A program made the position numbers and the translations under genes. Of a DNA stretch of 64,000 nt, positions 17,252 to 27,266 are shown in pieces. Location: the NCBI RefSeq assembly GCF_000964795.1, contig NZ_LANX01000001.1:496001-560000 (forward strand). The letters are read 5' to 3'. Origin of the DNA: Candidatus Neoehrlichia procyonis str. RAC413. Its GTDB lineage: Bacteria; Pseudomonadota; Alphaproteobacteria; Rickettsiales; Anaplasmataceae. How positions within the stretch are numbered: the first letter of the stretch is position 1; every line of letters begins with the position of its first letter. The notes under the pieces were generated by a model. That model was not told the DNA's origin and made no database searches. It saw only the letters and a program-made list of their open reading frames with translations.

Positions 17252-18211
17252 CTACATACGTATTAGGCATGCTCCCCAAGTAAGCCCTCCACCAATTGTT
17301 GCTAATAATATGAGACTCCCCGATTTCAATTTATCATCATTCTTAGCTTCACATAAAGCAAGAGGTACTGATGCAGCTGAAGTGTTTGCATGCTTATCTA
17401 TACTTATAACTATTTTTTCATGTGAAATACCCAATTTTTTCGCAACCAAGTTAATAATTCTCACATTAGCTTGATGTGGGATAAATAGATCAATATCATC
17501 AACACAAATAGAATTACGTAATAGTATATCAGAAATAATAGAAGTTAATTTTTCAATTGCATGCTCAAATACTATAGTACCTTTCATATGTATAATACCT
17601 GCTGTTCCAGTAGAAGCAACACCCCCACTAGTATATAACAAGTCATTTAATGTCCCATCTGAACGCAATAAAGTTGAAATAATACCTGTACTTGCATTCC
17701 CACTATCATTAATTACAACAGCACCTGCTCCATCACCAAACAATATACATGTTGATTTATCTTGCCAATTAACAATCTTTGACATAGTTTCTGCTCCTAT
17801 AACCAAAGCTGTCTTAATCTGACCAGATTTTATAAAATTATCAGCAACAGAAATTGCATATATAAAACCTGAACATACAGCCTGAATATCAAAAGCAAAA
17901 GCATTCTTGCATTTTAATTCTGATTGTATCAATGTAGCACAGCTAGGAAAAGTCTTATCTGGAGTGGTTGTAGCAACAATTATAAGATCAATATCGTTTT
18001 CAACAACACGCGCATCTAATAATGCTTTTTTTGCGGCTAATATTGCCATTCCTGATGTTGTCTCACCATCTTTAGCTATACGCCTTTCTTTAATACCCGT
18101 TCTTTTTACAATCCATTCATCACTGGTATCAACAAGCATTGAAACATCAAAATTTGTTACAACCTTTTCAGGTAAATAAGCACCCATTCCCAATAAAGCA
18201 GATTTTTTCAT
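17252..18211 (-). CDS. fabH: 3-oxoacyl-[ACP] synthase III (KASIII)
   Basis: The protein has 319 residues. The Cys-His-Asn triad is visible as Cys113 in AVCSGFIYA, His246 in PHQANVR and Asn276 in NTSAAS. DEWIVKRTGIKERR is the family N-terminal motif. It starts fatty-acid synthesis by condensing acetyl-CoA with malonyl-ACP. The order rpmF-plsX-fabH on one strand is the common bacterial arrangement. Here an old tandem duplication of about 256 bases separates plsX and fabH. Confidence 0.95.
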   Translation of the reverse strand: MKKSALLGMGAYLPEKVVTNFDVSMLVDTSDEWIVKRTGIKERRIAKDGETTSGMAILAAKKALLDARVVENDIDLIIVATTTPDKTFPSCATLIQSELKCKNAFAFDIQAVCSGFIYAISVADNFIKSGQIKTALVIGAETMSKIVNWQDKSTCILFGDGAGAVVINDSGNASTGIISTLLRSDGTLNDLLYTSGGVASTGTAGIIHMKGTIVFEHAIEKLTSIISDILLRNSICVDDIDLFIPHQANVRIINLVAKKLGISHEKIVISIDKHANTSAASVPLALCEAKNDDKLKSGSLILLATIGGGLTWGACLIRM

Positions 18212-18213
18212 TT

Positions 18214-18404
18214 ATTCAATACCATTCTTAACTCTGCAATTTTTTTATTAATATTATTATATATTGCATTTGACAGCAACTTTGATAGCATTAGCAACTC
18301 TATATATTAGTATTATCATTACTTTCTACTATTTACCATTTAATCCCAATAACATTGTTCCATTGTAAAATTTTGGTTAAAACAGTAAAATTTTCTTTTA
18401 ATTA
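18214..18404 (-). pseudogene. Decayed plsX 3' fragment
   Basis: This aligns with bases 18461-18660 of intact plsX, the last 65 or so codons, with small indels and substitutions that break the frame. It belongs to unit 1 of the junction duplication. Confidence 0.85.
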
Positions 18405-18460
18405 AAAATTTATTACAACCTTTTCAAGTAAATAAGCACACTTTACTTAAGGAAACAGAT
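18405..18460 (-). pseudogene. Decayed fabH 5' fragment
   Basis: This matches the first 20 or so codons of fabH (TTACAACCTTTTCA and GTAAATAAGCAC on the plus strand, then AACAGATTTATTCAATA near the old start). The ancestral ATG region is altered. It belongs to unit 2 of the junction duplication, directly after the plsX stop. Confidence 0.8.
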
Positions 18461-19486
18461 TTATTCAATAACATTTAATTCACCTGCAATTTTTACATTA
18501 ATATTATTATAGATTGCATTGGCAGCAACTTTAATAGCATTAGCAAATGCTATACTATCAGCATTACCATGACTTTTTACTATTACACCATTTAATCCTA
18601 ATAACATTGCACCATTATGAAATTTTGGGTTAAAACGGTAAAACTTTTCTTTTAATTGAAATTTAAGTAATAACCCTGCAAATTTAGTAGCCAAAGAGTA
18701 ATTTATCGATTCTTTTAGTAAAGCAAAAATATTTTCTGCTAGAGATTCCATCATTTTTAACATTACATTTCCAGAAAACCCATCTACAACAACAACATCT
18801 ACATCTCCTTTTAAAATATCATTAGCTTCAACATATCCACAAAAATTTATGCCAGACTCAATCTTTTTTAATAATGAAAATGCTTCTCTAATCGTATCTG
18901 TACCCTTAGTTTCTTCGTGTCCAACATTTAACAACGCTACCTTAGGATTTTTTCTGTTAAGCACAGTTTTTGCAAAAGCATTACCCATTATTGCAAATTG
19001 AAATAACGAATCTGCATTACATTCAACATTAGCACCTAAATCTAACAATACAAAATCCTTACCCATAGAAGGCATTGTAGTTGCAATTGCAGGCCTATCA
19101 ATATTAGGTAATGTACCTAGAATAAACCTTGATATTGCCATTAATGCTCCAGTATTACCAGAAGAAATAGCCCCAGAAACAATTCCTTTTTTTACATCTT
19201 CAATTGCACACGTCATACTTGATTGTTTACGATGCCTTATAGCAAAAGAAGGCTTATCACTTGCTAACACTACATCTTCGACATGAATAAAAGTACTACT
19301 CTCCTCTAATTTTTTATACTTTGACAATATAGGCATTACTTTATCTTCTTGTCCATAAATACTAAAGTGTACTTTGTAGTTATAAGAATACATCAAGCTT
19401 GATAAAGCAAAATCTGCCCCTTGAATTATTGATTCAGGAGCAAAATCACCTCCCATGGCATCTAATGCAATTGGTATATTTATCAC
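18461..19486 (-). CDS. plsX: Phosphate acyltransferase PlsX
   Basis: The protein has 341 residues. The N-terminus IALDAMGGDFAPESI is the family signature. SSGNTGALMAISRF, RPAIATTMP, LLDLGANVEC and VVDGFSGNVMLK are further PlsX blocks. It makes acyl-phosphate from acyl-ACP for PlsY, linking fatty-acid to phospholipid synthesis at the inner face of the membrane. It starts 9 bases after rpmF, consistent with one operon. Confidence 0.95.
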   Translation of the reverse strand: MINIPIALDAMGGDFAPESIIQGADFALSSLMYSYNYKVHFSIYGQEDKVMPILSKYKKLEESSTFIHVEDVVLASDKPSFAIRHRKQSSMTCAIEDVKKGIVSGAISSGNTGALMAISRFILGTLPNIDRPAIATTMPSMGKDFVLLDLGANVECNADSLFQFAIMGNAFAKTVLNRKNPKVALLNVGHEETKGTDTIREAFSLLKKIESGINFCGYVEANDILKGDVDVVVVDGFSGNVMLKMMESLAENIFALLKESINYSLATKFAGLLLKFQLKEKFYRFNPKFHNGAMLLGLNGVIVKSHGNADSIAFANAIKVAANAIYNNINVKIAGELNVIE

Positions 19487-19495
19487 AATATCTCT

Positions 19496-19672
19496 TTATT
19501 TATTAACTTGAACAATTTGCCTATTATTATAATATCCACCTAAACATATATGGTGAGATAATTTATATTCTCCAGTAGTATTATCAACAACTACATTAGG
19601 AACAGTCAACCTTAAATGAGAGCGATGCATATTACGACGTGACTTCGATTTTTTTCTTTTAGGTACAGCCAC
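19496..19672 (-). CDS. rpmF: Ribosomal protein bL32
   Basis: The 58-residue protein starts [18 protein letters not shown], the bL32 signature. The start is GTG at 19670-19672, with a strong RBS AAGGAG (19680-19685) seven bases upstream. It is first in the rpmF-plsX-fabH operon. The two zinc Cys pairs of some bL32 proteins are absent; a single Cys remains. Confidence 0.95.
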   Translation of the reverse strand: MAVPKRKKSKSRRNMHRSHLRLTVPNVVVDNTTGEYKLSHHICLGGYYNNRQIVQVNK

Positions 19673-19679
19673 AATATAA

Positions 19680-19685
19680 CTCCTT
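19680..19685 (-). promoter_or_regulatory. Ribosome binding site deciding the GTG start of rpmF
   Basis: AAGGAG on the minus strand, seven bases before GTG, with no ATG in a usable position. Confidence 0.8.
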
Positions 19686-20219
19686 AAATAAATAATTTAT
19701 TATCTTCTAAAAAACTTAAATTAGCAATAAAACTTTTTTTTTATTACAACACACATAGCAACCACTATTATAGATAAATCACATTACCTTAAAAATAATT
19801 GCTTCATTAAATCATACACTTAATACAAAATAATACATTTAGCTTTCTATTATATATCATAATATCATACAAAAACTTAATAATATTAAACATATGTATC
19901 CCGCACAAATGCAATCTAACTCTTGTTAATCAGCTATTTAAAATTACTAATAACTAAAAGCAATTTCAAATCCTTTGATTATCATTAAATAAAATCTAAA
20001 GAATAATATTTTATTATATATTTAATACTTTAAAATTTAAACTCATATATAAGCTTTATAATTTTTTCAACAAAATAGAAGAATGCCTATAATTAACCCA
20101 TAACATAAATACAGCTTCTGCTCTTATTTTATAACTAAATACACAACTTTCTTCACAAAAACCTAGACACTGCCGTAATATTTGATATGTATTTTACAAT
20201 TCATAATTTATATTAATTA
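19686..20219. other. Divergent gap between rpmF and tgt
   Basis: About 530 AT-rich bases that must hold the promoters of both the rpmF operon and tgt. No box pair stands out enough to call, and no gene remnant was recognised. Confidence 0.4.
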
Positions 20220-21410
20220 ATGTATAAAAATTTTAGCTTTACAATCTCTTGTCAAGTAAATAATTCCAGAGTTGGAATCATTAATACCCCACATGGTCAG
20301 ATTCATACTCCTGCATTTACATTTTGCGCAACAAAGGCCGCTATAAAATCTCTTGATATCAGAACAGTAAAAGAATGTAATACACAAATTATATTATCAA
20401 ATACTTACCATTTAATGCTTCAACCTGGTGAAAACATTATACAAAAGCTAGGGGGATTACATAAAATTTTAGGATGGAATAAACCAATACTAACAGATTC
20501 CGGAGGATATCAAATATTCAGTTTAGGTTATGGTTCAGTATCAGATGAAATCAAAGGAAAAAGGAATAACAAAAGACCCAAAACTTTACTGGAAATTAAT
20601 GAAAATGGTGCAATTTTCAGGTCCTATATTAACGGGCAAAAGTATTATCTAACACCAGAAAAATCTATAAATATTCAAAAAAAATTAGGAGCAGATTTAA
20701 TTATAGTATTAGATGAATGTACACCCTTTAACATTAACTATGAATACACAAAACAATCAATGCATATGAGCAATAGATGGGCCATTAGATCTTTTGAAGA
20801 ATTTAAAAAAAACTATCATGGTACTCAAGCTTTATATGGAGTAGTACAAGGAGGCATATATCAAGATTTAAGAAAAACAAGTTGTGACTTTTTAAATAAT
20901 ATGTCATTTTTTGGATATGCTATTGGCGGCTCTTTAGGAGCATCTAAACAGCAAATGTACAACACAGTATCTTTTACCATGGAACATTTAAATAAGAACA
21001 AACCCATACATTTACTGGGTATCGGAAATATTAACGACATATTTTACGGTGTAAAGCACGGTATTGATACTTTTGATTGTGTTCACCCGACAAGAATTGC
21101 AAGACATGGAGCAGCACTAGTAAAAGTAAAAAATAGATGTGAAAATACAAAACATAAGGAATACATAAATCTCTACAATTCAAAATTTCAAGAAGATCTA
21201 TCTCCCATAGAAGACGATTGTCTATGCTTTACATGCCTTAATCATTCTAGAGGATATATACATCATCTTTTAAAAGCACAAGAACTACTAGCATATAGTT
21301 TAATCACTGCACACAACATATATTTTATGAACAACTTAATGCAAAATATTAGAAATGCTATAATTAATAATACATTTGAACAAGAAAAGAATAACTGGGT
21401 TTATATGTAA
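20220..21410 (+). CDS. tgt: tRNA-guanine transglycosylase
   Basis: The protein has 396 residues. DSGGYQIFSLG holds the base-recognition Asp93. VVQGGIY and GIDTFDCVHPTR follow, with the nucleophile Asp286. The zinc ligands are Cys334, Cys336 and Cys339 in CLCFTC, plus His365. It exchanges G34 for preQ1 or queuine precursor in tRNAs for Asp, Asn, His and Tyr. A decayed piece of this gene (residues about 60-80) lies near 4190. It appears monocistronic. Confidence 0.95.
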   Translation: MYKNFSFTISCQVNNSRVGIINTPHGQIHTPAFTFCATKAAIKSLDIRTVKECNTQIILSNTYHLMLQPGENIIQKLGGLHKILGWNKPILTDSGGYQIFSLGYGSVSDEIKGKRNNKRPKTLLEINENGAIFRSYINGQKYYLTPEKSINIQKKLGADLIIVLDECTPFNINYEYTKQSMHMSNRWAIRSFEEFKKNYHGTQALYGVVQGGIYQDLRKTSCDFLNNMSFFGYAIGGSLGASKQQMYNTVSFTMEHLNKNKPIHLLGIGNINDIFYGVKHGIDTFDCVHPTRIARHGAALVKVKNRCENTKHKEYINLYNSKFQEDLSPIEDDCLCFTCLNHSRGYIHHLLKAQELLAYSLITAHNIYFMNNLMQNIRNAIINNTFEQEKNNWVYM

Positions 21411-22439
21411 TATTAATGATTGCATCATTGGCTATAAAGCATATAAACATAACCTCCTATATTTTTTATATCTAATAATTAAGCAAATCTTTTTTCCATA
21501 AAGAAATTATTATTATCATAATATTAATAATTAATAACTTTTACTATTAATGAAAATTAAACATTTTAACAGTGCATAAAAATTATTAATCCATTGTTAA
21601 AAAATACTTAATTACAATATGACTTTATAACAATATTTATTTGAACCGCTGTACAGCTTGTAATTCCTTCTATAGCACATCAAGCGTACACTTGACTTAC
21701 ATTCCCAATATTTAACAAGCTTTTCTTTCTTCCCTTAAAATGTTTATAATAAAAATATTACACATAAGCACGTAGATAACCTTAATACCTGAATACATTA
21801 TCACCATAATTACCCACTATTCAACACCCATTAAACACTTACTAGCTAAAGTGACAGCTTATACTTCCACTATAACAAACAATTCATTATAAATGTCTGC
21901 TTAAATATTAGCTTGCAATACATATTCATGCAAATTCACATATAAAGTTTATGTGTTCTTTAATGCTTTGTATTATCATACTTACTTTATTTTTACAGTT
22001 ATTTATATTTATAGTTTCAGAACAATAAAAAATATCTAATATATTTCTTCTATTAAGCTACCTTAATATATTAAAGTTAATCCAAACTTCCATTTATAAA
22101 GTCTAATATTTTTAAGCTTACACTACGCATAGCTTTACTATTATAAACAATTTTATCGTTTTTTATAAAACTTTTGCGTAATCTGTGCTATTTAAAATTT
22201 GTACTATCTTAACATGACAACTCAATAACAATAATTTTATCACTAGCTCACATAAGTATGTACCATTATTAACTGAAAGTTTATTATTTAGTTAAAATAA
22301 GAAAGCTAATAACTCAAAAAATTTCTTTTTCTATATTTTAGTTCTATTTTTGCAAAACAATAATATTTATTAATATATATAGTTTTAGTTTACTAATTAT
22401 TACACCTCTTGTGTAGATTTTTACATTCATAAATTGCCA
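21411..22439. other. Gap between tgt and pstB
   Basis: About 1 kb with no gene in any frame. A small hairpin AATGAT/ATCATT follows tgt at 21415-21429 without a T-run. No further remnant could be assigned, though the presence of a dapB piece next door suggests decayed copies may lie here too. Confidence 0.4.
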
Positions 22440-22575
22440 ATATACTTGAATTTACAGTCTCCATAATATTACAAATAGTTCCTTCTCTAACTGTTAATTC
22501 TATACAATTAATAATGGCATCTCAATTAGTAACCCTGCAACATCAAAAACACAAAAGTATTTTTCCATAAAATAG
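22440..22575 (-). pseudogene. Second dapB fragment
   Basis: The strongest part is 22485-22560, which aligns in the same orientation with about 24015-24095 of intact dapB (TTCTATACA, CTAAT followed by ATG/AT-GCATCTC, ATTAGTAA, ACATCA followed by AAAACA-CAAA). The weaker flank 22440-22485 may match 23960-24010. It covers codons about 62-90 of DapB, a part not included in the 6685-6965 fragment. It lies 112 bases downstream of pstB. Confidence 0.6.
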
Positions 22576-22687
22576 TTTTAAAACACACTCTTAGCTAATA
22601 CAGCGCTTTATATATTATAATTATCTCTAATTCTTCACATTACTAGCTATAAAATGCTTTTTTATAACCAAAATTCCTAAAAATTTA

Positions 22688-23446
22688 TTAAAGATTATCA
22701 AGAATATACTTTTTTGCCTCCAAAGATTTAGGATTGTTAAACATTTCTTCCGTATCATTATGTTCAATAATTTTACCATTATAAAAAAATACTACTTTAT
22801 CAGAAATTTTACGTGCTTGTTTCATTGAATGTGTAACAATAATAATTGTAAAACTTTTCTTTAGTTCTTTTATTAAACTTTCTATAACACCTGTAGTAAC
22901 AGGATCAAGAGCAGAGCATGGTTCATCCATTAATAACATTGTAGGCTTTACAGCAATAGCACGTGCAATACATAGACGTTGTTGTTGTCCACCTGATAAT
23001 TTACAAGCATTATCTTTTAACCTATCGTATAGTTCTTCCCATAGTCCTACACTCCTTAAGCTTTTTTCCACAACCTCATCTAATTTTTTTTTATTTTTTA
23101 CTAATCTATGAAGCTTTGGTCCATATGCAATATTATCATATATAGACTTTGGAAAAGGGTTTGGTTTTTGAAATACCATACCGACCTTAGCTCTAAGTAG
23201 GACAACATTAGTATCACAGGAATATACATCCATACCATCTACACTTATAGATCCACCAATTTTACATCCTTGAATAAAATCATTCATACGATTAAAACAT
23301 CTTAGAAAAGTTGATTTACCACATCCAGAAGGTCCTATTAAAGCTGTAACTTCTTTTTTATATACGTCTAAGTTTACGTCAAACAAAATTTGTTTATTAT
23401 CGTACCATAAATTCAAATTTTTTGCTGAAGCATGAATTTTACACAT
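22688..23446 (-). CDS. pstB: Phosphate ABC transporter ATP-binding protein
   Basis: The protein has 252 residues. Walker A is GPSGCGKST (38-46), the Q-loop FQKPNPFP is typical of PstB, the signature is LSGGQQQR (150-157) and Walker B is LLMDEPCSALDP (171-182). It energises high-affinity phosphate uptake at the inner membrane. The other pst genes are not here; Anaplasmataceae have them scattered. It lies 56 bases downstream of dapB and may share its transcript. Confidence 0.94.
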   Translation of the reverse strand: MCKIHASAKNLNLWYDNKQILFDVNLDVYKKEVTALIGPSGCGKSTFLRCFNRMNDFIQGCKIGGSISVDGMDVYSCDTNVVLLRAKVGMVFQKPNPFPKSIYDNIAYGPKLHRLVKNKKKLDEVVEKSLRSVGLWEELYDRLKDNACKLSGGQQQRLCIARAIAVKPTMLLMDEPCSALDPVTTGVIESLIKELKKSFTIIIVTHSMKQARKISDKVVFFYNGKIIEHNDTEEMFNNPKSLEAKKYILDNL

Positions 23447-23502
23447 TTTATAACTTGCCCAATTTTAATTCACAGTATTATATCACTTTACGATATTCAA
23501 AC

Positions 23503-24279
23503 TCACAATACATCTAACATTGAATATATACCCACTGGCTGATTTACTACCCACAAGGCTGCTTTTACTGCTCCTTGACTAAAAATATTTCTGCTCATTG
23601 ATCTATGTTTTAACTCTATAATCTCACCATCTCCAATAAACATCATGCTATGATCGCCTGTAGCACTTCCGCCTCTAGATACTGCAAACCCTATACTATT
23701 ATCTATCCTACCTTCTTTGTCACCATGTATATATTGCTTCATCTTAAAGTCAATTTTTAATCCCTTAGCAGCAGCTTTCCCCATAGCAATAGCAGTCCCT
23801 GATGGAGAATCTTTTTTATCTTTATGATGAAGCTCCCATATTTCTACATCATAATCTTTAAGAGCACATGCTGCTTGTTCTATTAACTTTATCAATAAAT
23901 TTGCCCCTACACTCATATTACTCGACCATAAAAATGGTATATTGCTTACATAATCAATAAAATTCACATTATCTACGCCAGTAGTACCACTAACCATAGG
24001 TTTTTTTTTCCTCACTGCTACTTCTATACATCTAATCATAGTATCTCGATTAGTAAACTCAATCACAACATCAGAAACATCAAAGATATCTTCTATAGAA
24101 TCTGTAATAGTAATACCATAACCACATCCTATAACTTCTCCCATATCAGCACCAACATATGGATTTTCTGTCCGTACAACTCCTCCACTAATTTCAACAT
24201 TATCATTTTTTGCTAATTCATAAACAATAGCTTTACCCATTTTACCTAAGCACCCAACAACTCCTACCCTAATAGCCAT
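23503..24279 (-). CDS. dapB: 4-hydroxy-tetrahydrodipicolinate reductase
   Basis: The protein has 258 residues. The nucleotide-binding loop is GCLGKMG (9-15), with SGTTG at 97-101. ELHHKDKKDSPSGTA (149-163) carries the catalytic His-His-Lys and substrate loop. It reduces the dihydrodipicolinate precursor in the diaminopimelate/lysine pathway. The start at 24279 is backed by AGGAGG seven bases upstream. Two separate decayed pieces of this gene lie at 6685-6965 and 22440-22575. Confidence 0.95.
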   Translation of the reverse strand: MAIRVGVVGCLGKMGKAIVYELAKNDNVEISGGVVRTENPYVGADMGEVIGCGYGITITDSIEDIFDVSDVVIEFTNRDTMIRCIEVAVRKKKPMVSGTTGVDNVNFIDYVSNIPFLWSSNMSVGANLLIKLIEQAACALKDYDVEIWELHHKDKKDSPSGTAIAMGKAAAKGLKIDFKMKQYIHGDKEGRIDNSIGFAVSRGGSATGDHSMMFIGDGEIIELKHRSMSRNIFSQGAVKAALWVVNQPVGIYSMLDVL

Positions 24280-25087
24280 TATGACCTCCTATTTTATTTT
24301 AAAGCCTGCAGTAAAGCTTAACTTAGCAAATAATTTATGATATCTCCCATATATTTAATGGAAATAAATACATATTACACTTATCACTTTCACTATATCA
24401 ATCAACAAACACTTACACTATTATCTCTCAGAATACACACAAAATATTATAAAAAACAATATAACTCTTTACATAAAAATATTTTTTTCCATAAACACAA
24501 TAATATTATTCTTTAATTCCCACTCAAATATACTGAACAGTACTGTTAAATCATAAATTACTTTCTAAAAGTATGTATCCACAAAACAATATTGTTTACT
24601 AATAAATTAATATTGTTAAAGCGCTATATTATCAATAATATATTATATACAATACATAATTTACACTTTACTATTCAATAAATAGATTTCACACTACCTA
24701 AACTAGTAAAGTTCAGATACAATTAAATAAGTAAGTTACAGCTACAATTACAAATAATACAACACAAATATTATACAACTTACTGAACACACTGCAATGT
24801 TGTAAAGTTCTTTATAAAATATAATGAATACTATACATAAAATATGATATTATTTACCCCACTATTACAATTGATATCAGCTGTGTTTTTCAATAACTAT
24901 CAAAACTAGATGCCAATTTTATTTAATACACATTAAACAAACTATGTTAACCTATCAAATATTTAGTTATACACCATATAAAAACAACGTAGACAAGTAA
25001 TACAAGCCATAAGTCATAATATGCTCAATACGTTATGATTGTATTATTAAAAATAAACCGTATATAGTATTAAAAAATAATCACAAT
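24280..25087. other. Gap between dapB and the flavin reductase-like gene
   Basis: About 800 AT-rich bases, closed in all frames. No tRNA, terminator or recognised gene remnant. Confidence 0.45.
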
Positions 25088-25582
25088 CTAAATATGTTGG
25101 TCTCCTATTAACCTATATTTACCCTGATAATATAATAAAGGTTTATCATTCGTTAATTTTTCACAATTAATAACTCTACCAACTATAATTTTATGATCTC
25201 CCCCTTCATAAACATACTGAGTTGAGCAATATATGTACGATATAATACCACTAATTACAGGAATATTATTAACTATAATATGTTTATAATAATCCCAATT
25301 TTGTAAATCTTTTTTTGCAAATACTTGCGATAACGTTTTTTGTTTTTCACTTAATACATTTACAATAAACTCTTGGCATTCACTAAATATTTTAAATCTT
25401 GAAGCAGTTTTTTCAATCGAAAATAATATCATCGGTGGATTTAAAGATACAGAATTAAAAGAATTTACTGTAATTCCATGTATATAACCATTACTATCAA
25501 CTGTAGTTACTACAGTTACACCTGTAACAAACTCACCGACACACAACTTAAAGTTAGCTCTAGAAATACTATCAAACTGCAT
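25088..25582 (-). CDS. Flavin reductase-like (FMN-binding split barrel) protein
   Basis: The protein has 164 residues. FVTGVTVVTTVDSNGYIHGITVNSF followed by SLNPPMILFSIEKTASRF is the FMN-binding signature of the flavin reductase-like domain, and GGDHKIIVGRV is the C-terminal block. Members reduce FMN with NAD(P)H, often to feed a monooxygenase. No monooxygenase partner is adjacent. Its neighbour ubiA is 26 bases upstream on the same strand, so they are probably co-transcribed, which hints at quinone-related redox but does not prove it. Confidence 0.82.
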   Translation of the reverse strand: MQFDSISRANFKLCVGEFVTGVTVVTTVDSNGYIHGITVNSFNSVSLNPPMILFSIEKTASRFKIFSECQEFIVNVLSEKQKTLSQVFAKKDLQNWDYYKHIIVNNIPVISGIISYIYCSTQYVYEGGDHKIIVGRVINCEKLTNDKPLLYYQGKYRLIGDQHI

Positions 25583-25608
25583 TGACCTTACAAATCATAA
25601 ATCACATA

Positions 25609-26487
25609 TTATAATAATTTTAACTTACCAAAACAAATACCAAAAAATAATAATGCTCCAACATATATATTAACTTTAAACATACGCATACATTTTTCCG
25701 GATCATCAAAATCTGATTTTTTATACTGGTAATAAAAAATACCCATAATGACAGATATTGCTAAATAAAATATATAATTCAATGACGATATAATACCCAT
25801 ACATATCCACATAGTCACAGTCATTGTATAAAGCTTTCCTATAAAAAACCTAGTATTTTCTCCAAACTTTAATGCTGTAGATCTTAAGCCAATTTCGGCA
25901 TCATCTCTTTTATCTTGATGTGAATAAATTGTATCATACCCTATTGTCCAAAATATACATCCTATATATAGTAATATAGATTTAAAGCTAAATCTATTGA
26001 CTACCATAGTACAACCTATCAATACTCCACTATTAAATACAATCCCAAGTATTACCTGGGGATACCAAAAATATCTTTTCCCTAAAGGATACAACACAAT
26101 AATTATAGCAAAAAAAATGCTAATATAAAAAGTCAGTATATTTGTTAATGATAAAATCATACATGCAATCATTAATAATATAAGCAGAACCTTGATTGCT
26201 TGTACAACAGTAAGCGTATTATTTGCTAATGGTCTATTTTTTGTTCTTTCAACACGTGAATCTATATTTTTATCAAAAATATCATTAATTATACAGCCTG
26301 CCGGCCTCATAATAAATGCACCTATTGCATTTAAAATACAATAATAAATACCACTAATAAGCCCATTAGATACCAACACAACACTAGAACATGCAGGAAA
26401 CAGTGCAAGCAAAACAATTTTTGCACTATCTAATCTTAAAAGTGAATAATATGTACGATAATCTATTGTTTTTAACTTATTTATCAT
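25609..26487 (-). CDS. ubiA: 4-hydroxybenzoate polyprenyltransferase
   Basis: The 292-residue integral membrane protein has about eight hydrophobic segments. The first aspartate motif is NDIFDKNIDSRVERTKNRPL and the second is YDTIYSHQDKRDDAEIGLRS. It attaches the polyprenyl tail to 4-hydroxybenzoate in ubiquinone synthesis. The start at 26487 (MINKLKTIDYR) has an AAAGGG RBS five bases upstream. The in-frame ATG at 26553 would add a 22-residue basic tail not typical of the family. The prenyl synthase at 9769 could feed its pathway. Confidence 0.92.
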   Translation of the reverse strand: MINKLKTIDYRTYYSLLRLDSAKIVLLALFPACSSVVLVSNGLISGIYYCILNAIGAFIMRPAGCIINDIFDKNIDSRVERTKNRPLANNTLTVVQAIKVLLILLMIACMILSLTNILTFYISIFFAIIIVLYPLGKRYFWYPQVILGIVFNSGVLIGCTMVVNRFSFKSILLYIGCIFWTIGYDTIYSHQDKRDDAEIGLRSTALKFGENTRFFIGKLYTMTVTMWICMGIISSLNYIFYLAISVIMGIFYYQYKKSDFDDPEKCMRMFKVNIYVGALLFFGICFGKLKLL

Positions 26488-27065
26488 CTTAACCCTTTTC
26501 ACACTAATATAAGCTAACTTACAGTTTTTCTTTCCATGAATATAACACCTCATTATACAAGATATGAATATTATTAATAATTAAGTAGTGCTATATAATA
26601 GCATGTACAAAAAGTATATAAAAAATTTTAAAGTAAATGCTACACGCCTAAATTAGGTAATATTATATACAGCTATAATAAAATTATTTAATAATAAACA
26701 TTATTGAATATAAAAATATTATAATTACCTAATTTAATTAAAATACTATATCACCTTATAACAATACATACTTTTAATTAATGAATGTATTAAAATCCAT
26801 AATCTTGCATAACCTCATAAGCTAACATAAATATGTTATCTATGTAATAAATATACATCAAATAAATTATTGCACAAAACTGTTGCTATATTATTTCAGT
26901 TGTTAAAATACATAATAATTGCAAATCAATAAAACATTTTAGAGCATTATTTCTTTAATAAAGTTACGACATTGTTAAATACTTCACTAAAATATATCAA
27001 CATAAATCGGCATCACATTGCTATTAACTTCTAAAATTATATAGCAATTTCTGTTTATATGATAC
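26488..27065. other. Divergent gap between ubiA and rpmH
   Basis: About 580 AT-rich bases. A perfect 12-base inverted repeat AAATTAGGTAAT / ATTACCTAATTT lies at about 26652-26663 and 26727-26738, 63 bases apart. No gene; the rpmH promoter follows at 27066. Confidence 0.45.
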
Positions 27066-27093
27066 TTGACAAATTATTTTATAAAATGATAAT
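27066..27093 (+). promoter_or_regulatory. rpmH-rnpA promoter
   Basis: TTGACA (27066-27071, perfect) and GATAAT (27088-27093, five of six) are spaced 16 bases apart. The expected transcript start near 27100 gives a leader of about 30 bases to the rpmH ATG. Confidence 0.75.
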
Positions 27094-27131
27094 TTACTCT
27101 AGTAAATACACAGTTTTGTAGGTAAGTTACA

Positions 27132-27266
27132 ATGAAAAGAACCTTTCAGCCAAGTAGGATTGTTCGTAAACGTAGGCATGGTTTTCGTTCTAGAATGTCA
27201 ACAAAATGGGGAAGGAAAATTTTAAGTCGTCGTCGTATGCAAGGAAGGCGCATTTTATGCGCTTAA
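27132..27266 (+). CDS. rpmH: Ribosomal protein bL34
   Basis: The 44-residue protein begins [18 protein letters not shown] and ends [12 protein letters not shown], unmistakably bL34. It overlaps the start of rnpA, the usual rpmH-rnpA pair. Confidence 0.97.
   Translation: MKRTFQPSRIVRKRRHGFRSRMSTKWGRKILSRRRMQGRRILCA

Larger units (their letters stand above)
18149..18660. repeat. Ancient tandem duplication of the plsX/fabH junction
   Basis: Unit 1 (18149-18404) and unit 2 (18405-18660) are each about 256 bases and align end to end. Unit 1 carries the true fabH 5' end followed by a decayed plsX 3' end. Unit 2 carries a decayed fabH 5' end followed by the true plsX 3' end. Shared blocks include TTACAACCTTTTCA followed by GTAAATAAGCAC, TTAATATTATTATA, GCAACTTTnATAGCATTAGCAA and TTTTCTTTTAATT. 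The layout is exactly what one tandem duplication across the junction would leave. Confidence 0.9.
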
